Source: Parasitella parasitica (lineage: Eukaryota > Mucoromycota > Mucoromycetes > Mucorales > Mucoraceae). From it: a DNA stretch of 56,939 nucleotides. The translations under genes were made by a program, and so were the position numbers. Shown here piece after piece: positions 33,328-45,330 of the stretch. The DNA is taken from the NCBI GenBank assembly GCA_025201805.1, contig MU619259.1:227533-284471 (forward strand), in the 5' to 3' direction. The notes under the pieces were generated by a model, which searched no databases, was not told the DNA's origin, and saw only the letters and a list, made by a program, of their open reading frames with translations. Position 1 is the stretch's first letter. Every line of letters starts with the position of its first letter.

Positions 33328-34944
33328 TTTCTTTTTTGGAGAGAAAACTGAAACAGGAAGGAAAGAGGGGAGATTAAGACTAAAATACCAAGATAATCGA
33401 TATTTAAACGAGTACAAAACCTTGATTGCAGCATGTTGGTTCGCTTTACACAAAATATCAACACTGCGGAATATTTTGGCTTTGGAACTCAAAAGACCAA
33501 ACAAAATCAAACACTTGAATCAAGTGACCCCATGTGCCTTTGTTGTTTTGTTGATGGAAGACATATTCAGGCAAATAAAACTAGTGATACTTGTAATGTA
33601 TAACACAAACCAACGATGTCAGCGTGAATCAATTGCCACTGTGATATTCAACTTAATGGCTTTGTTTGTTTCCTTTGCATTCAAACAACCAATCAAATCA
33701 AACTATAGTTGCTCGTGGTTGTAAACCTCTCCTTTCACTGGCTTACAAACTATTTGTATAACCTGGGCATATTGTCCTCACTGATATTCATTTAGTTGTA
33801 ACGTGTCAAAGTCAAATAAAGACGTGTAGATGCCTCAACTAGGAATATATACAATTAGAAATCAAGAAAATTCAACATTAGCCGTATATTATTGTTGATA
33901 CCTTCTTTCATCATTAGCTTTATTTATTTGTACATCATACTATAGTTTGCTAATTATTTGGTCTTTGCCGAGGGCTGTCTAGAATTCTGTTATTGGTGTA
34001 ACTTTCCTGCAGGTCAAAGGAAGCTTATTTTTTCTTTTGAATGTATGCATAGTTTATTAAGAGCTATTAAAGTTTCAGATACGAGCAGATCAATCCAAGT
34101 GTTTAAATTGTCGAAATGTTGTCTTGAAATACAAGGTATTTGAGTTATTTTCAATACAAGATCTACCGACGGATTTAGCCATCCTTTATGGTAGCTTTGT
34201 AATTTGGCCAAAACATCGTAACACGAACTCTAAATGTTGCAATTTATGTGAACACAAATTATTAATAGGGTTTTCCTTTTTTTTTTTTTTAAGATTGTGG
34301 CTATTGGGGAATTAGGTTTATCATTTATTCACATGTGTTTCAATCAGTGGCATTGCGCATAGTCTCTTGACGACATGTACCTTACATTAGTAATATGTAC
34401 CTTAAAAAAGAAAAAAAAAGAGTGCTCAATGTATATATCATCTTTCAGTACAATGCCGCTCTTCTAGAATAAGCTATAAAAAAAGAAAGCAGCCTCCATG
34501 TATGCGCTTGAAACTGATTTGTTTTACTTGTCGCATGAAACGCGATATTTTTTATTCTGAAATTTGTTTTTACCAACAGAATATTAGCGCAAGTCATATC
34601 CATCAATCAAATTGTGCTAGTTCTATTTATGTATGTATACGCATATACTAGAGATATTTAGCATAACTGGCTTCGATGCAAAAGCAGCTATGGAAAAGGA
34701 AACTTATTCTTGGTCTATCATACCATGACATATATTAATTTTGCCACATATATGAAACAGGCAGTTGATTGTCCCTGAAATAACACCCCCCCCCCCTGAA
34801 TTGAATTGATATGTTAAAGTAATAATCAAATGTACATTGAATATGAAGACATTCCTGATTTACAGAAGATAGAGATCTCATGGCTTCGTACTACTCAAGC
34901 TGAATATAAAGAAGCTTAATATTTTAGGGTCAGCAACTATAGTA
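33328..34944. other. Intergenic DNA, no gene seen
   Basis: Contains only shadow or chance ORFs (plus-strand frame 33269-33724 overlaps the MYND gene promoter; 33958-34315 short frames on both strands). A C11 homopolymer is at 34786-34796. The right border is the insertion site of the Tc1/mariner element. Confidence 0.55.
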
Positions 34945-34946
34945 TA

Positions 34947-35046
34947 TCGTATTTTCAAATCAAACTCACAAAATATTTGGGGGTACCTACAAAATCTGAA
35001 TATAAATCTCACAAAAATGATCTAATCAAACTCACAAAATTGACCT
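34947..35046 (+). repeat. Left terminal inverted repeat of Tc1/mariner element
   Basis: Begins TCGTATTTTC just after a TA. It contains AAACTCACAAAAT at 34962-34974 and 35028-35040 and AATCTCACAAAAAT around 35005-35018. It pairs with 36349-36448, differing at a handful of positions. Confidence 0.9.
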
Positions 35047-35187
35047 AAGGATTATAATAAAATAGCATCATGCTTTATGCATGTTGGCGTAGCATGTCTA
35101 TATATAAATATACTTCGTTCTTCACTTATCATCTTTACCACCTAGTTTTTTGGAATTATAAAATTATCTCTTTATATTTAAAATGTC

Positions 35188-36256
35188 ATGCCTAATAAAA
35201 ACTTTCAACGCAACATCACACATGCAACTGTGGAAACCCGAGAGAAAATCTGTTTTGACCATTTTATGGGTTTGATGACAGTAAAAGAAATCTGTCAAAA
35301 ATATCGAATAGCTGACAAAACAGTCAGAGATATCCTTGATCGATTTCCTAAAACTGACTCTGTTGAATTCCGTCCTCGGGGAGGCCCACGAAATGTAAAG
35401 ATTCAGCAAATCCACTCTGAATTTTTAAGAAATATAATTGATGAAGAAGATGAAGGAAATATTTGACATTAGAGCAACTGCAGCAAAGACTCATCGACGA
35501 GTTCCCAGTAGAGTTTCCTTCAAAAAATGCAATTGGGATTTCTACAATCCAAAAACATATAACTCATAAGCTGTGCTTGACTCTCAAGAGAACATCGCCA
35601 GTGGAAGAAATACAAACAACTGAAAGAATAGCAAGAGAGCGAAAAGATTATTGCACTGGCATTTCGCTCAAGGGCATTAATTACATGACAAATTGTATTT
35701 TTGTTGATGAAAGTGGATTTAATGCTTGTATGGTACCTGGACGTGCGAGATCAGCCAAAGGAAAGAAGGCCCATGTAACCACAAAGACGAAAAGGCCAAG
35801 AACATTTCAATCATTGGTGCTATTTCAGCAAAACGGGTTGAATCTTTACAAGCTGTTATGGTAGATGGTTCTACAAACAGGTTTATCTTTGCTGAATTTA
35901 TCAAGCAGCTGTTAGAATGGGTTGATAAAGAGTACCCACATCAAGAATTCTATTTTATTATGGATAATGTCAAATTTCACAAAAGTCCTATTGTACAGGA
36001 TCTTTTTAAACACTCAAAACATAGCTGCCATTTTCTGCCACCATATTCTCCTATGCTAAATCCTATAGAAACTAGCTTCAACAAATTGAAAAACTTTGTT
36101 AGAAGGAACCCAAAGGAAAACAAAGAGACTATCTTGGAGCTCATTAAGGAAGCAGAGAAGAAAATAACGCCTCAAGACTGTGAAGGATGGGTCCATCATT
36201 GTGTCAATAATGTCAATAGATGTATTGCTGGAGAAGATCTCACGTTTGAAAATTAG
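35188..36256 (+). pseudogene. Frameshifted DD34E transposase
   Basis: Three consecutive frames make one Tc1-like transposase. Frame 1 (35188-35466): N-terminal helix-turn-helix (VKEICQKYRIADKTVRDILD) and a GRPR-like RPRGGPR. Frame 2 (35463-35864): second HTH region and the first catalytic Asp in CIFVDESGF. Frame 3 (about 35800-36256): second Asp in YFIMDNVKFHK, and Glu in PPYSPMLNPIE with exactly 34 residues between them, i.e. DD34E. Both junctions (about 35463 and 35790-35800) need a -1 shift. The catalytic triad itself is intact. Single-base losses explain this most simply; programmed frameshifting is a less likely alternative. The reading ends 190 bp before the right end of the element. 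Confidence 0.88.
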
Positions 36257-36348
36257 TGTTATGTTTTATTGAATAAAATGATTCTCTTTATCAAAGTTGT
36301 TATTCCTAAGTACTGTCGGTTCGATAAGTAATTTTTGTGAGATTGACT

Positions 36349-36448
36349 AGATCAATTTTGTGAGTTTGATTAGATCATTTTTGAAAGATTTATACTCAGA
36401 TTTTGTAGGTACCCCCAAATATTTTGTGAGTTTGATTTGAAAATACGA
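36349..36448 (-). repeat. Right terminal inverted repeat of Tc1/mariner element
   Basis: Reverse complement of the left repeat, ending GAAAATACGA before TA. It is followed inward by one additional CTCACAAAA copy (reverse complement near 36330-36345), so this end has one more motif copy than the left end. Confidence 0.9.
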
Positions 36449-37164
36449 TATGCGTATATCAATTCTATTCGTCCTATACGGTATACCTTAAGCTCTTTGA
36501 AGTTAATCTTTGAAGTTAATGATTGGATCTGTCAGTTTTAAGGTCATTATGTATAGCAATAGAAAGATCTATACTGGCTCCAGTGGCTGAAAAGCGTCGC
36601 ATTCCGTCAGCCTTCTTGTCACCATGTACCTACTTTTTTTGTATTATGTGACGCTGCCGGGTAAAGTAGATGGGCAAAATATGTCTCCAGTGATTATGAT
36701 TCTTGGGTGCGCAAGACCCATGATCAGTGTTTTTGATTAACACAGTATCAGCTTCCATCCGTATTATTCTGCTAATAAAGTTGTATCTCTCAGCTTGGAT
36801 ACCGGCTGCTAGGACACCACTGCATGGAGATTTCGTTGTATCCTACTGAGCACCAATAAACTTGGCTTTAAACAATTTTTCGGTACATAATTGCTCAGTC
36901 AAATCAGCAAATGTTTACTTGGGAACCAAAAATCAATGAGGTTTTGCTTTTAATCGCACCATGTGAACCCATATACACTTGGCTTGATGGAAACAGATAA
37001 ACAATGGTATGTTGCGTACTTCAAGTTTCTACAAATGTACATCATTTAGACATCCAAACGATGCTTGCGGTGACTGTCCGGACTTTATTCGTTTTACAAA
37101 AAGGCCCTGGCAATTGATATTTATGTATTCTTTTCCCCAATTTCACTAGCATTGTCAAGGAACT
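36449..37164. other. Intergenic DNA, no gene seen
   Basis: Between the transposon and the PheRS gene. No open frame with support is present, and no motif is recognised except the insertion-site TA at the left border. Confidence 0.6.
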
Positions 37165-38627
37165 ATGCTTCGTAATCCAAGCCATTTGAAACGAGTATTG
37201 ATTAGTAAATATACAGCACCTACAGGCTGCAGCATCGTATTTAAAAAATGTCAAAGATCTTTGTATTCCACTGCACCAGGTACATGCTTGCATGGATAAA
37301 ATTTAAAAGCCCCTCCCTTTTTTCTAAATGACATTTGTCAAGTAGACTTTGAAATTGGAAGCAAGGAAACAAAAATAAATGGACAAGTGATTGCCAGAGA
37401 TGAATGGACAAACATCTCGCCCACAGTTTTATCCAAAGTCAACCGCAAATTGCACTTGCAGCCTCAAAATCCCATTTCCATCATCCGTCAATTGATCGAA
37501 TCCAACTTTCAGGATTTTAAAACATATAACGAATTCAGCCCTGTTGTAACCACAAAGCAAAATTTTGATGATTTATACATCCCTGCGGATCATCCCAGTC
37601 GTACAAAATCAGATAATTACTACTTTAACAAGGACACAGTTCTCCGTGCACATACATCCGCTCATCAATTGCAAGGCTTGGCTTCTGGTGCAGAAAAATT
37701 TCTGATTAGTGGCGATGTCTATCGACGTGACGAAATTGATTCATCTCACTACCCTGTCTTTCACCAAATCGAGGGCTTTTTTTACCTAGATAACGACGTT
37801 TCAAAACTACAAGCAGCCCTGAAACGAATCCAAGCAAACAAAACACCCAACATTGAAGTAGTCGATGACACCATCATAAAACCGGAAAACCCTTATCAAG
37901 ACTGCCACACACCAGAGGCCGTAGATCTGATTGCAGCACATTTGAAGCATTCAATCAACTCGATGATTAGAAATTTGTTTGCTGATGAAAAGGACCTGAA
38001 AGTCCGTTGGATTGATGCGTATTTCCCCTTTACTAGTCCCAGCTGGGAAGTCGAAATTTGGTACAAAGGCGAATGGCTGGAAGTGTTAGGTTCGGGCGTA
38101 GTCAATCAAAAGATCATGAATCAAGCAGGATTAGAAAATAAGATTGGCTGGGCCTTTGGTATGGGCCTTGAGAGATTAGCCATGGTTTTGTTTGGTATTC
38201 CAGATATCCGTCTATTTTGGTCAGAAGACAGACGTTTTATTGATCAATTCACTCCTGGAAAGATCAACAAATTTATCCCCTTTTCGAAATATCCCCCTTG
38301 TATCAAAGACATTTCATTTTGGCTTCCTAAAGACGAATGGCATGAGAATGATTTCTGCGAGTTGGTGCGCGGTGTAGCTGGCGATATTGTAGAGACAGTC
38401 GGACTAGTAAGTCCCTATTAGTAGTGCGGTAACAAGGGATTGCAGACTGATCCATTCAAACTATTTAGATTGACGATTTTAGACATCCCAAGACGAACCA
38501 ACGCAGTTTGTGCTATCGTATCAATTACCGATCAATGGACAGAAATGTGACGAACGACGAAATCAATGAAATCCAAGAAAAAGTACGCTCCGTTGTACAA
38601 GATGAGCTTAACGTAAAACTTCGGTAG
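37165..38627 (+). CDS. MSF1: Mitochondrial phenylalanyl-tRNA synthetase (MSF1/FARS2)
   Basis: Monomeric mitochondrial enzyme charging tRNA-Phe. Exons 37165-37279, 37343-38406 and 38469-38627 give 445 residues. Seen: a basic presequence in exon 1 (MLRNPSHLKRVLISKY); the class-II core with HLQPQNPISIIRQLIES, TSAHQ, motif 2 SGDVYRRDEIDSSHYPVFHQ then IEGF, and motif 3 GWAFGMGLERLAMVLFGIPD with LFWSEDRRF; then the anticodon-binding FDX-ACB domain (KYPPCIKDISFWLP, VRGVAGDIVETVGL, CYRINYRSMDRNVTNDEINE, ending ELNVKLR). Introns are 63 and 62 nt and the third exon is needed to complete FDX-ACB. The start is the ATG opening the presequence. Confidence 0.95.
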
Positions 38628-38990
38628 ACTCCATCCACTATGAGAAGCGAAAATGACGCGCCTTTGAGTCGTGATTGTTCGTGTTGAGATTTTCAGATCG
38701 CCTGTTCCTATATAGATAAACATTCAATAAACACCCAACATGCAGCTTGCACAGGCTAAAGCCAATAAAAACAACCCTGCACCATTAATTGATACGGCAT
38801 GTGATGGTTTGAACACACATAAAAAGCACATTTTTAACGTGATGAATTTAGGCCTTTAAATGGCCGAATTAAGGTGATTGTGCAATGATAAAAAGCAAAC
38901 AAATCCCCCTGTTTTTGTTTCCCTTCCTTTGCCTTTTTCTCTTTTCTTTTTTTTTTTTTTCTTTTCAGAAAAAGACACTAATTATATTAA

Positions 38991-40944
38991 ATGGATGCAA
39001 AGGTCCAAGTAGCTTCCTCGTCACCGTCATTATCTGCTGCTGTTAGCTTTAGTCCAAACAGAAAAACGTAAGACCCCAACAACATTTGATCGTCTTGTAT
39101 CTAACAAATTGCTCGACAGCAATACACTCGCAGTATTTTCTTCAATTGAGAATATCGACAATAATGCAATGAGCCAGAAATTACAGAACATCTTGCCTTC
39201 AAAGCAATATTACATTCCACAAGAGCCACATGACAAATTCTACGCAATTCATCACTCCCAGCAGCTGCCAAAGTGCGAAAATGATAGTGAAAATACTGAA
39301 CCAGCCTTGGCTTCAAAACCCAAAAAGAGCAACCGCGGCCGCAAGAGAGTGAGCGATAAGTCAATAGCGGATAGTACAGCACAGCAACATCAGCTCAACA
39401 AGCAGCGCAAAAAACCACGTCAGCAAACAAAAGCGCGTAAAGACCAACATTCCACACCTTCGTTATATCAGACATGCGTTGGCTTATGGCCCAAATCAAG
39501 CACGCTGGACGACCTTGCTTATGACCAAGTGAAAGCAATGAGCGACTTGCTGAAAGTAAGACTCTGCCAAGCCAAGTTCAAAATGATGGCCAAACTGGAT
39601 AAAGACAATGAATTGTTCACCTTCTTATCTGAAGAGTACATGCCGCCCAGCTCAACATTGCGTTCATCTGTTCAACTGGCTTCAAGAAAGAGACGCAATA
39701 AATCGGCCATGTCTATTGTTGGCAACGGCAAAAACTTGTTTGCTCGCCATAACAAGTTTAACAAGACTGAAGCATCAGCGCCCACTAGCTCCAATGCGTT
39801 TTCTGAATCATTTGATCCAATGCGTCACGATGCTGTTGTAACTTCGCCACAAAGACCAAGGAGCCAGAAAGAGCGCAAGAGAAAGACACCCAAATCCGCA
39901 ACACCCAAGCAAAAACGTGTTGCTACCCCAAAGAGAAGATCTGCTGCTGCTAATGTCGTGCCCATCACACTGTCAGACGGCTCCTCCTTTTATGTCTGCG
40001 AGCCATGCAACAAAAAGTACAAGAATCGAAACGGTCTTGCTTATCATCTGGAAAGATGCAAGAATTCGGATAAAATAAAGCAGCTACAGCCTTCGCAAGA
40101 GCAAGAGCAACAGCACGAGGAGAGCAATCACCATGTTGTTTGCTGTCAGCAGCAGAACTCGGAAAAGATGGCCTTGGTTCAATGTGATGGTTGCCATAGT
40201 TGGGCACATTCTGATTGCGTTGATTTAGCGGACGATACCTTGGAAGATAGTTTCTATTGCCCTGGCTGCAAAGAAAATAGACATGATGTATCTCAAGCTA
40301 ATCAAGTCGGAAGAAATCTATTGAAATGTCTGCTGGAAGCTCAAGCAAGCGATCAGGAGCAACACCAGCAACAACAGCAACAACAACAGATGATAATGAA
40401 GCAGGATCAGATTGACCAAATTCAAGAACTCTTAAATAATCAAACGCCATCTCAGCAAAACGACACTCAAGAAGAAGATGAGCTGCTCAGCGCACTGACA
40501 AACCAAGGCGACGACCAATCTTCGCAGCTTCATATTTGGGATGACTTTAACGCATCTTTCGACAAGAACAATACTGGAGAGCAGTGGGGCTTATTAGATG
40601 ACGACGAACCCTTTTCCAATTACGATACCGATATACCAAGCTCATCATGGAATATGAGTGACATAGCCATGTTTGGTCAGCCTCCTTCTCTTTTGTTCTC
40701 TGATAATTCAACCAATACCAATGATGATGCGAATGCTGCCATGATGAGCGATTTATCCGCTTCTTTGCCTCTAAACGATATAACCTCCACACCCAATGAC
40801 CCTCTCTGCAGTGTTCCAACCCCCCTCGGTGATGTGTCTACACCTTCTGGTATCTCTTCCAATGCAAACACGCCCATTCAAACAGGCGATGGCTTGTGGT
40901 TCCAATTTGCCAATTTCGAAGATGACTATCAGTGCGACAATTAG
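38991..40944 (+). CDS. C2H2 plus PHD finger chromatin/transcription protein
   Basis: Exons 38991-39067 and 39120-40944 give 633 residues. Seen in order: an AT-hook-like KKSNRGRKRV near residue 98; a basic Lys/Arg/Pro region (RSQKERKRKTPKSATPKQKR); a C2H2-type finger at about 318-340 (YVCEPCNKKY, GLAYHLERC); a poly-Gln/Glu stretch; a PHD finger at about 363-412 (VVCCQQQN, LVQCDGCHSWAHSDCVDL, FYCPGCKEN) with the conserved Trp; a second Gln run (QQQQQQQQ); and an acidic, Asn/Ser-rich C-terminus resembling an activation region. PHD fingers bind histone H3 tails. C2H2 followed by PHD recalls DPF/Requiem proteins, but only one PHD is present, so orthology is not claimed. It ends 48 bp from the convergent PRP28 stop. 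Confidence 0.83.
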
Positions 40945-40992
40945 TATTATGTAAAGGCTCAAATAAAAGATATTGACACACTATTTTTATTG

Positions 40993-43499
40993 TTATTGAA
41001 AAAGAGTTTCCTCGTGCTTTTTCTTTGGTTTGATAGTGCCAGGCTTTCCTTGTGCATCAGGGTGAACAGCCAATTCGTGAGGTACCTTGGAAATGCTTGA
41101 TTTCGCAAGCATCTGCCTTAAATCGTACATAACTTCGGCATCTTTGTTGGATAAAAATGTGATTGCCACACCAGAATTACCAGCACGACCGGTACGACCA
41201 ATACGATGGGTATAATCTATACAAAATACTCGTTAGCATAAACCTTGCCTATATCAGCCATGACGTATATGCATACCTTCTATCGTCTTTGCCATGTCAT
41301 AGTTAATAACAAGGGATACATTCTTCACATCAATACCACGACCAGCCACATCTGTAGCTACTAGCACACCTGCAGATCCATTTTTCAGCTGAGCCAGAGC
41401 TAGCTCTCTCTGTTCCTGAGATTTACCACCATGAAGCGTAACGGCATGATGGCCTGATCTATTGACAGTTTTAGATAATATATCAACGCCACGTCTTTGG
41501 TTGACAAAAATAATAATAGGCGGTGCAAATTTGCCAGAGTTGAGAATCTCCATGAGACGATTACTAGAAAAAAAAAAAGGCCAAACGATTTAGTTGACAG
41601 GGTTTATACACACACTGAATACACTTACGTCTTTTTGCCTTCGTCGTTAATCATCTCTACACGCTGTTCAACAGATTCCACTGCTTGGCCTGCTTGGCCA
41701 ATAGTTACAACTGCTTCTCGACGCAAATACTTTCTTGCAAGACGTTCCACAGCAGTTGGCATAGTAGCTGAAAACATGGTGGTCTGTCTATATTTGTAGC
41801 CCTGAGGGGGCTCCACTTGCATTTCATCGTCGTTCTCAGGCTTCATATTGGTAACCGGCAATGCATCCAAGATAAAGTTGACGTCTGCTTCCATGCCCAT
41901 ATCAATCATGCGATCGGCTTCATCCATGACAACATAAGTACATTGATTCAACACAAGAATTCGTCTGTCTAAACAGTCTTTCAAACGGCCAGGCGTAGCA
42001 ATGATAATCTCTGCACCATTACGCAAATTGAATGATTGCTCCTCGATTGCATGACCACCGACGATGGATACACAAGTAAATCCCATAGGCGTGGCGAATT
42101 TGATAGTTTCCTCTTCAATTTGCTGCGCTAATTCACGAGTGGGCGCCATGATAAGAGCATAAGGACCTTCCGCCATGTTTTCTGCCGTAATCTTGGGCAT
42201 ATCCATAATGTAGGTCAACAGGGGGATCACGAATGAAGCAGTTTTACCCGAACCGGTTTCTGCGATACCAATGATGTCTCTGTTCTGGATGCCGATGGGG
42301 ATAGCCTGTCTCTGGATAGGTGTAGGCTCAGCGTATCCAACGCTTTTAATAACATCCAGCATCTTTTCAGGAAGACCTGATTCAGCCCAGGAGCGAATGG
42401 GGTGGGGAATGTTGCCACCTTTGGTGGAAATATTAAAGTCTTCTTTGAAAATACGCCAATCTCGATCCCTCATTTGATCCAAAGGCTTCTCGGTCCAATG
42501 ACGTTCATCCCATTTGGCTTTGGCCTCCTTATTGATGGACATTTGCTTGAGGGCAACTGCTCTTTCCACTTCTTCAGTCGTTCTGCGCTCCTTCAATAGT
42601 CGATCGTAGAATTCAGACTGATGCTTCTTTTGTTCTTTGGCATCGATACCCGCAAGATGTCCACGACCAAACATTTGAGCATTGTGTTTGTTGGCGTATA
42701 GAGGATTGATGTCGTGTGAGGTGTCTTCGCCAGCATCCCAGTCAAACACAAATTTACGCTCGTTCATTCTACGTATCTTTCTCTTTTTGCGCTCTCCACC
42801 AAAGTATCTCTCTCGAATTGCTTGTTTTTCCTTTTCAGTCAATGCAGCATCGTCGTCCTCTTGTGCAAGTCCAGCGTCATCGCCTACTTGTCGTCTACTA
42901 TCACGGCTTCTTTTGCTACTGTAGTCGCCGCGCCTATCTCGTTCTTTGTTTCTGTCTGCGCGGCGATCCTCATAGCGTGATGACAAAGAGCGAGAAAAGT
43001 CGTTGTTCTTTCTGTACTCATCCTCTGCTGCGAGATCAAAGTTCTCTCTTGCCTTTCTGTCTTTCTCCTGCTTCTTTTTTTGCTCTTCAACCTGCTGCTG
43101 GCGTTTCTCCAGAGCCAATTTACTACGCTCTTCCTTTGTCAAAAACTTGGGCTTCTCTGTGAGCTTCTTCTCTTCCTGTTTCTTTTGTACCAGCTCCTCA
43201 ATTGAAATCGGCACTCTCTTTCTGGGCACTGCAGGAGCTACGGCTTCCATTGTCGTATCCTCTTCTATTACTGCGTCTTTGTTGCGTCGATCGCTCTCCT
43301 GGGGACGCTCATGGTCGTATCGTCTGCCGCCACTGTCTTGACGTTCATCGTGATTTCTGCTTGACCGGCTGTCTTTGTAGTGATTGTAGCGTCTGTTGTC
43401 ACGTCTATCATCATATCTGTCTTGGTTTCTTTCATTGCGACTATATCTTCTGTCGTCTCGTCTTGACGGTGAGCTAGAGCGATTGTATGAACTCGACAT
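40993..43499 (-). CDS. PRP28: DEAD-box RNA helicase PRP28/DDX23 (U5 snRNP)
   Basis: Spliceosomal ATPase that drives exchange of U1 for U6 at the 5' splice site. Exons 43499-41629, 41563-41277 and 41216-40993 give 793 residues. Seen: an Arg/Asp/Ser-rich N-terminus of about 230 residues (RS/RD repeats), the Prp28-specific region [20 protein letters not shown] with [30 protein letters not shown] and the Q-motif [12 protein letters not shown]; Walker A GSGKT at 416-420; PTRELA; DEAD at 526-529; [17 protein letters not shown]; and HRIGRTGR spanning the last intron junction. Introns are 65 and 60 nt. Length and domain order match DDX23. It is divergent from the decayed transporter gene at 43895. 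Confidence 0.96.
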
Positions 43500-43894
43500 G
43501 CTCTTTGAATGAGAATGAAAGAGTCTTTCTCCTCTTCACGCAATGTTTTTAAATTGTTCGACTGCGGGGTGTTACTAGCAGGTGGACAGACATCTGCGAC
43601 TACCGGGTTAGTCTTGGCGTTCAATGTCAATTCAGGCTGTTAAAAACAAGATTTTTGTTCCTTTTTTGAAATTATAAGCTTAATCAAAGCAATAATTTGA
43701 TCAACTATAAACCTTGTCTGAAATTATAAGCATAATCAATTGGCATGATGGCACTAAAATTGTTTATTATTGTATCAGATCGTCAAATCGTAGCATACGA
43801 CTTCTTAGTGATTTTGAGTTACATTCAGGATAAAAGATATCATTTAGATAAGGGCGGATCCCTTTTTATTATTTCAATCATACATTATAGCAAT
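43500..43894. other. Divergent intergenic DNA
   Basis: Between the PRP28 start and the start of the transporter pseudogene; presumably the PRP28 promoter. No motif arrays or TATA box are evident. Confidence 0.55.
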
Positions 43895-45330
43895 ATGTCT
43901 GCAACAGAAACTATCGAGATGACAATCTTTAAAAAAAAACTTGAATCACCATCATCATCAAAGATAAACTTTCCAATCAGCGAGCCTGGTGTAAATAATC
44001 AACAGCAACAGCAGCAGCAACAACAAAATCACACAAATCAACTTCAAACATTTGAAAAGAAAGTTCCTACCATGCTTGCTCGGTATTGTTTCCTGCTTGG
44101 CTTGGGCATGGCTATCAGGGGTAAAGCTCATGGAGCCATTCAAGCACAATACACTGCCAAATGAGGGGGGGGGGGGAGGCGCTATTATCGTCATTTTCTT
44201 GCTTTCAGAGCTGATATTGGAAGTGTGTGTTATGCTGAAAAATATCGCTGGAGGTTCATTTAATAGTATAGGTTATCAATTTCGTCTTGCTGCCGTTCCT
44301 CATGTGCCGTATTGCCCGACTTTTAATTGCTGTCCATGCTGACCTTGACATGACAGTGCACAAAGGCTGGATGATTGCATTATCCACAAGCACAACTGTT
44401 TCCTCCAATGCTATCATGACTCGAAATGCAAATAGAAATGATGGCGCAGCTAAATATAGATTTGAATCAGCAAATGTTACAATGTGCCTATATGTTTGGG
44501 TATGTAGCATTTTTTAATGCTGCATCATAAAAATGTGCTGGGCATCTTCATATCTCTCGCACTGATGACAGAGTTTCAAAACGGCCCCATTGTCCTTGAG
44601 CCAGGCGCAAATCAAGAAAATCCTGATTGTGTTGGTGTTTTAAACACTCTGGGTAGCATTGTTTTAGCACCTTTAGTGGTGGGACAGATCATTCCTTACC
44701 TCTTCCCTGTACGGGGTAAAGTATTTAGCAGCAAATTGTAAGTTTTGAATCATCCGCGGCTTGACCCTACTGCGTCTTGTGTGCTGTGTCTTTAGTGATA
44801 GTGTGGCCAGCGATCCCTCTTCTAAAAAGAGCGGCGTCCACATTGTGGCCACCATATTCGTGGATATTTTCATGTAGTTGTTTGTTTGTTTGTTGCAAGA
44901 TTGCCTTGGCCAACGAAACACCTGAATGAGCCCAAATGGGTTGCAAAATGGAGATTTTCAAGAAAGGATTCAGTGGCCATCATGACATGTATTGTGCAGA
45001 CATAATATATGTAAAATTAGGCGTAATAACAATATATGCAGTACTATAGTGCCTCTAATAGCGTTTCTATGGGTATCCCATTGATCAACGTCTTATATTC
45101 CGATAGTAGCTGCGGTGTTATTGGTGTACTATAGCTCCCTCTTCTCATGTATCCTATATGCCAGTAAATTTTATAACACAACTTACTGAAATAGAGTGCC
45201 GTTCTTAATGCGCGAATATATATTTATTCATATATACTTTTCATCGGCATTCAGATGCAGACATTGAAGCAATGGGTTGAAAACGATTCAGCTATAAACG
45301 ATGAAATTTACAGAGGTTTTACTCAGAATC
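43895..45330 (+). pseudogene. Decayed RCH1/SLC10A7-type solute carrier gene
   Basis: Homology to the fungal Rch1/SLC10A7 (bile-acid-sodium-symporter-like) family can be followed in order through changing frames. Seen: MSATETIE..., a Gln run, MLARYCFLLGLGMAI, IIVIFLLSELILEVCVMLKN, KGWMIALSTSTTVSSNAIMT (43 kb family signature), NVLGIFISLALMTEFQNGP, VLNTLGSIVLAPLVVGQIIP, KWRFSRKDSVAIMTCIVQT near 44945, and SMGIPLINVLYSDSSCGVIG near 45063. Breaks: a TGA and a G12 run at 44162-44176 where the family has a Trp-Gly; frame changes near 44300, 44500 and 44750; a stop near 44915; several more after 45000. I could not remove these with introns. The family normally controls calcium entry at the plasma membrane or Golgi; this copy cannot make a full protein. 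Confidence 0.78.

Larger units (their letters stand above)
34947..36448 (+). mobile_element. Tc1/mariner-type DNA transposon (1502 bp)
   Basis: A complete-ended element. It is flanked by TA dinucleotides (34945-34946 and 36449-36450), the target duplication of this superfamily. Its ends are inverted repeats of about 100 bp, starting TCGTATTTTCAAATCAAACT, with only a few mismatches. Within each inverted repeat a (T/A)CTCACAAAA motif recurs two to three times, probably transposase-binding sites. The interior encodes one DDE transposase split over three frames. Two single-base frame changes make it non-autonomous in this copy unless frameshifting restores it. Confidence 0.93.

Noticed and set aside
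35463-35466. Intron or overlapping-gene explanation for the transposase frame break
   Set aside because: No splice signals fit; a one-base loss in a single transposase frame explains both junctions more simply.
42271-43477. Several 65-148-codon frames antisense to PRP28
   Set aside because: Antisense shadows of a strongly supported helicase gene with Arg/Asp-rich repeats.
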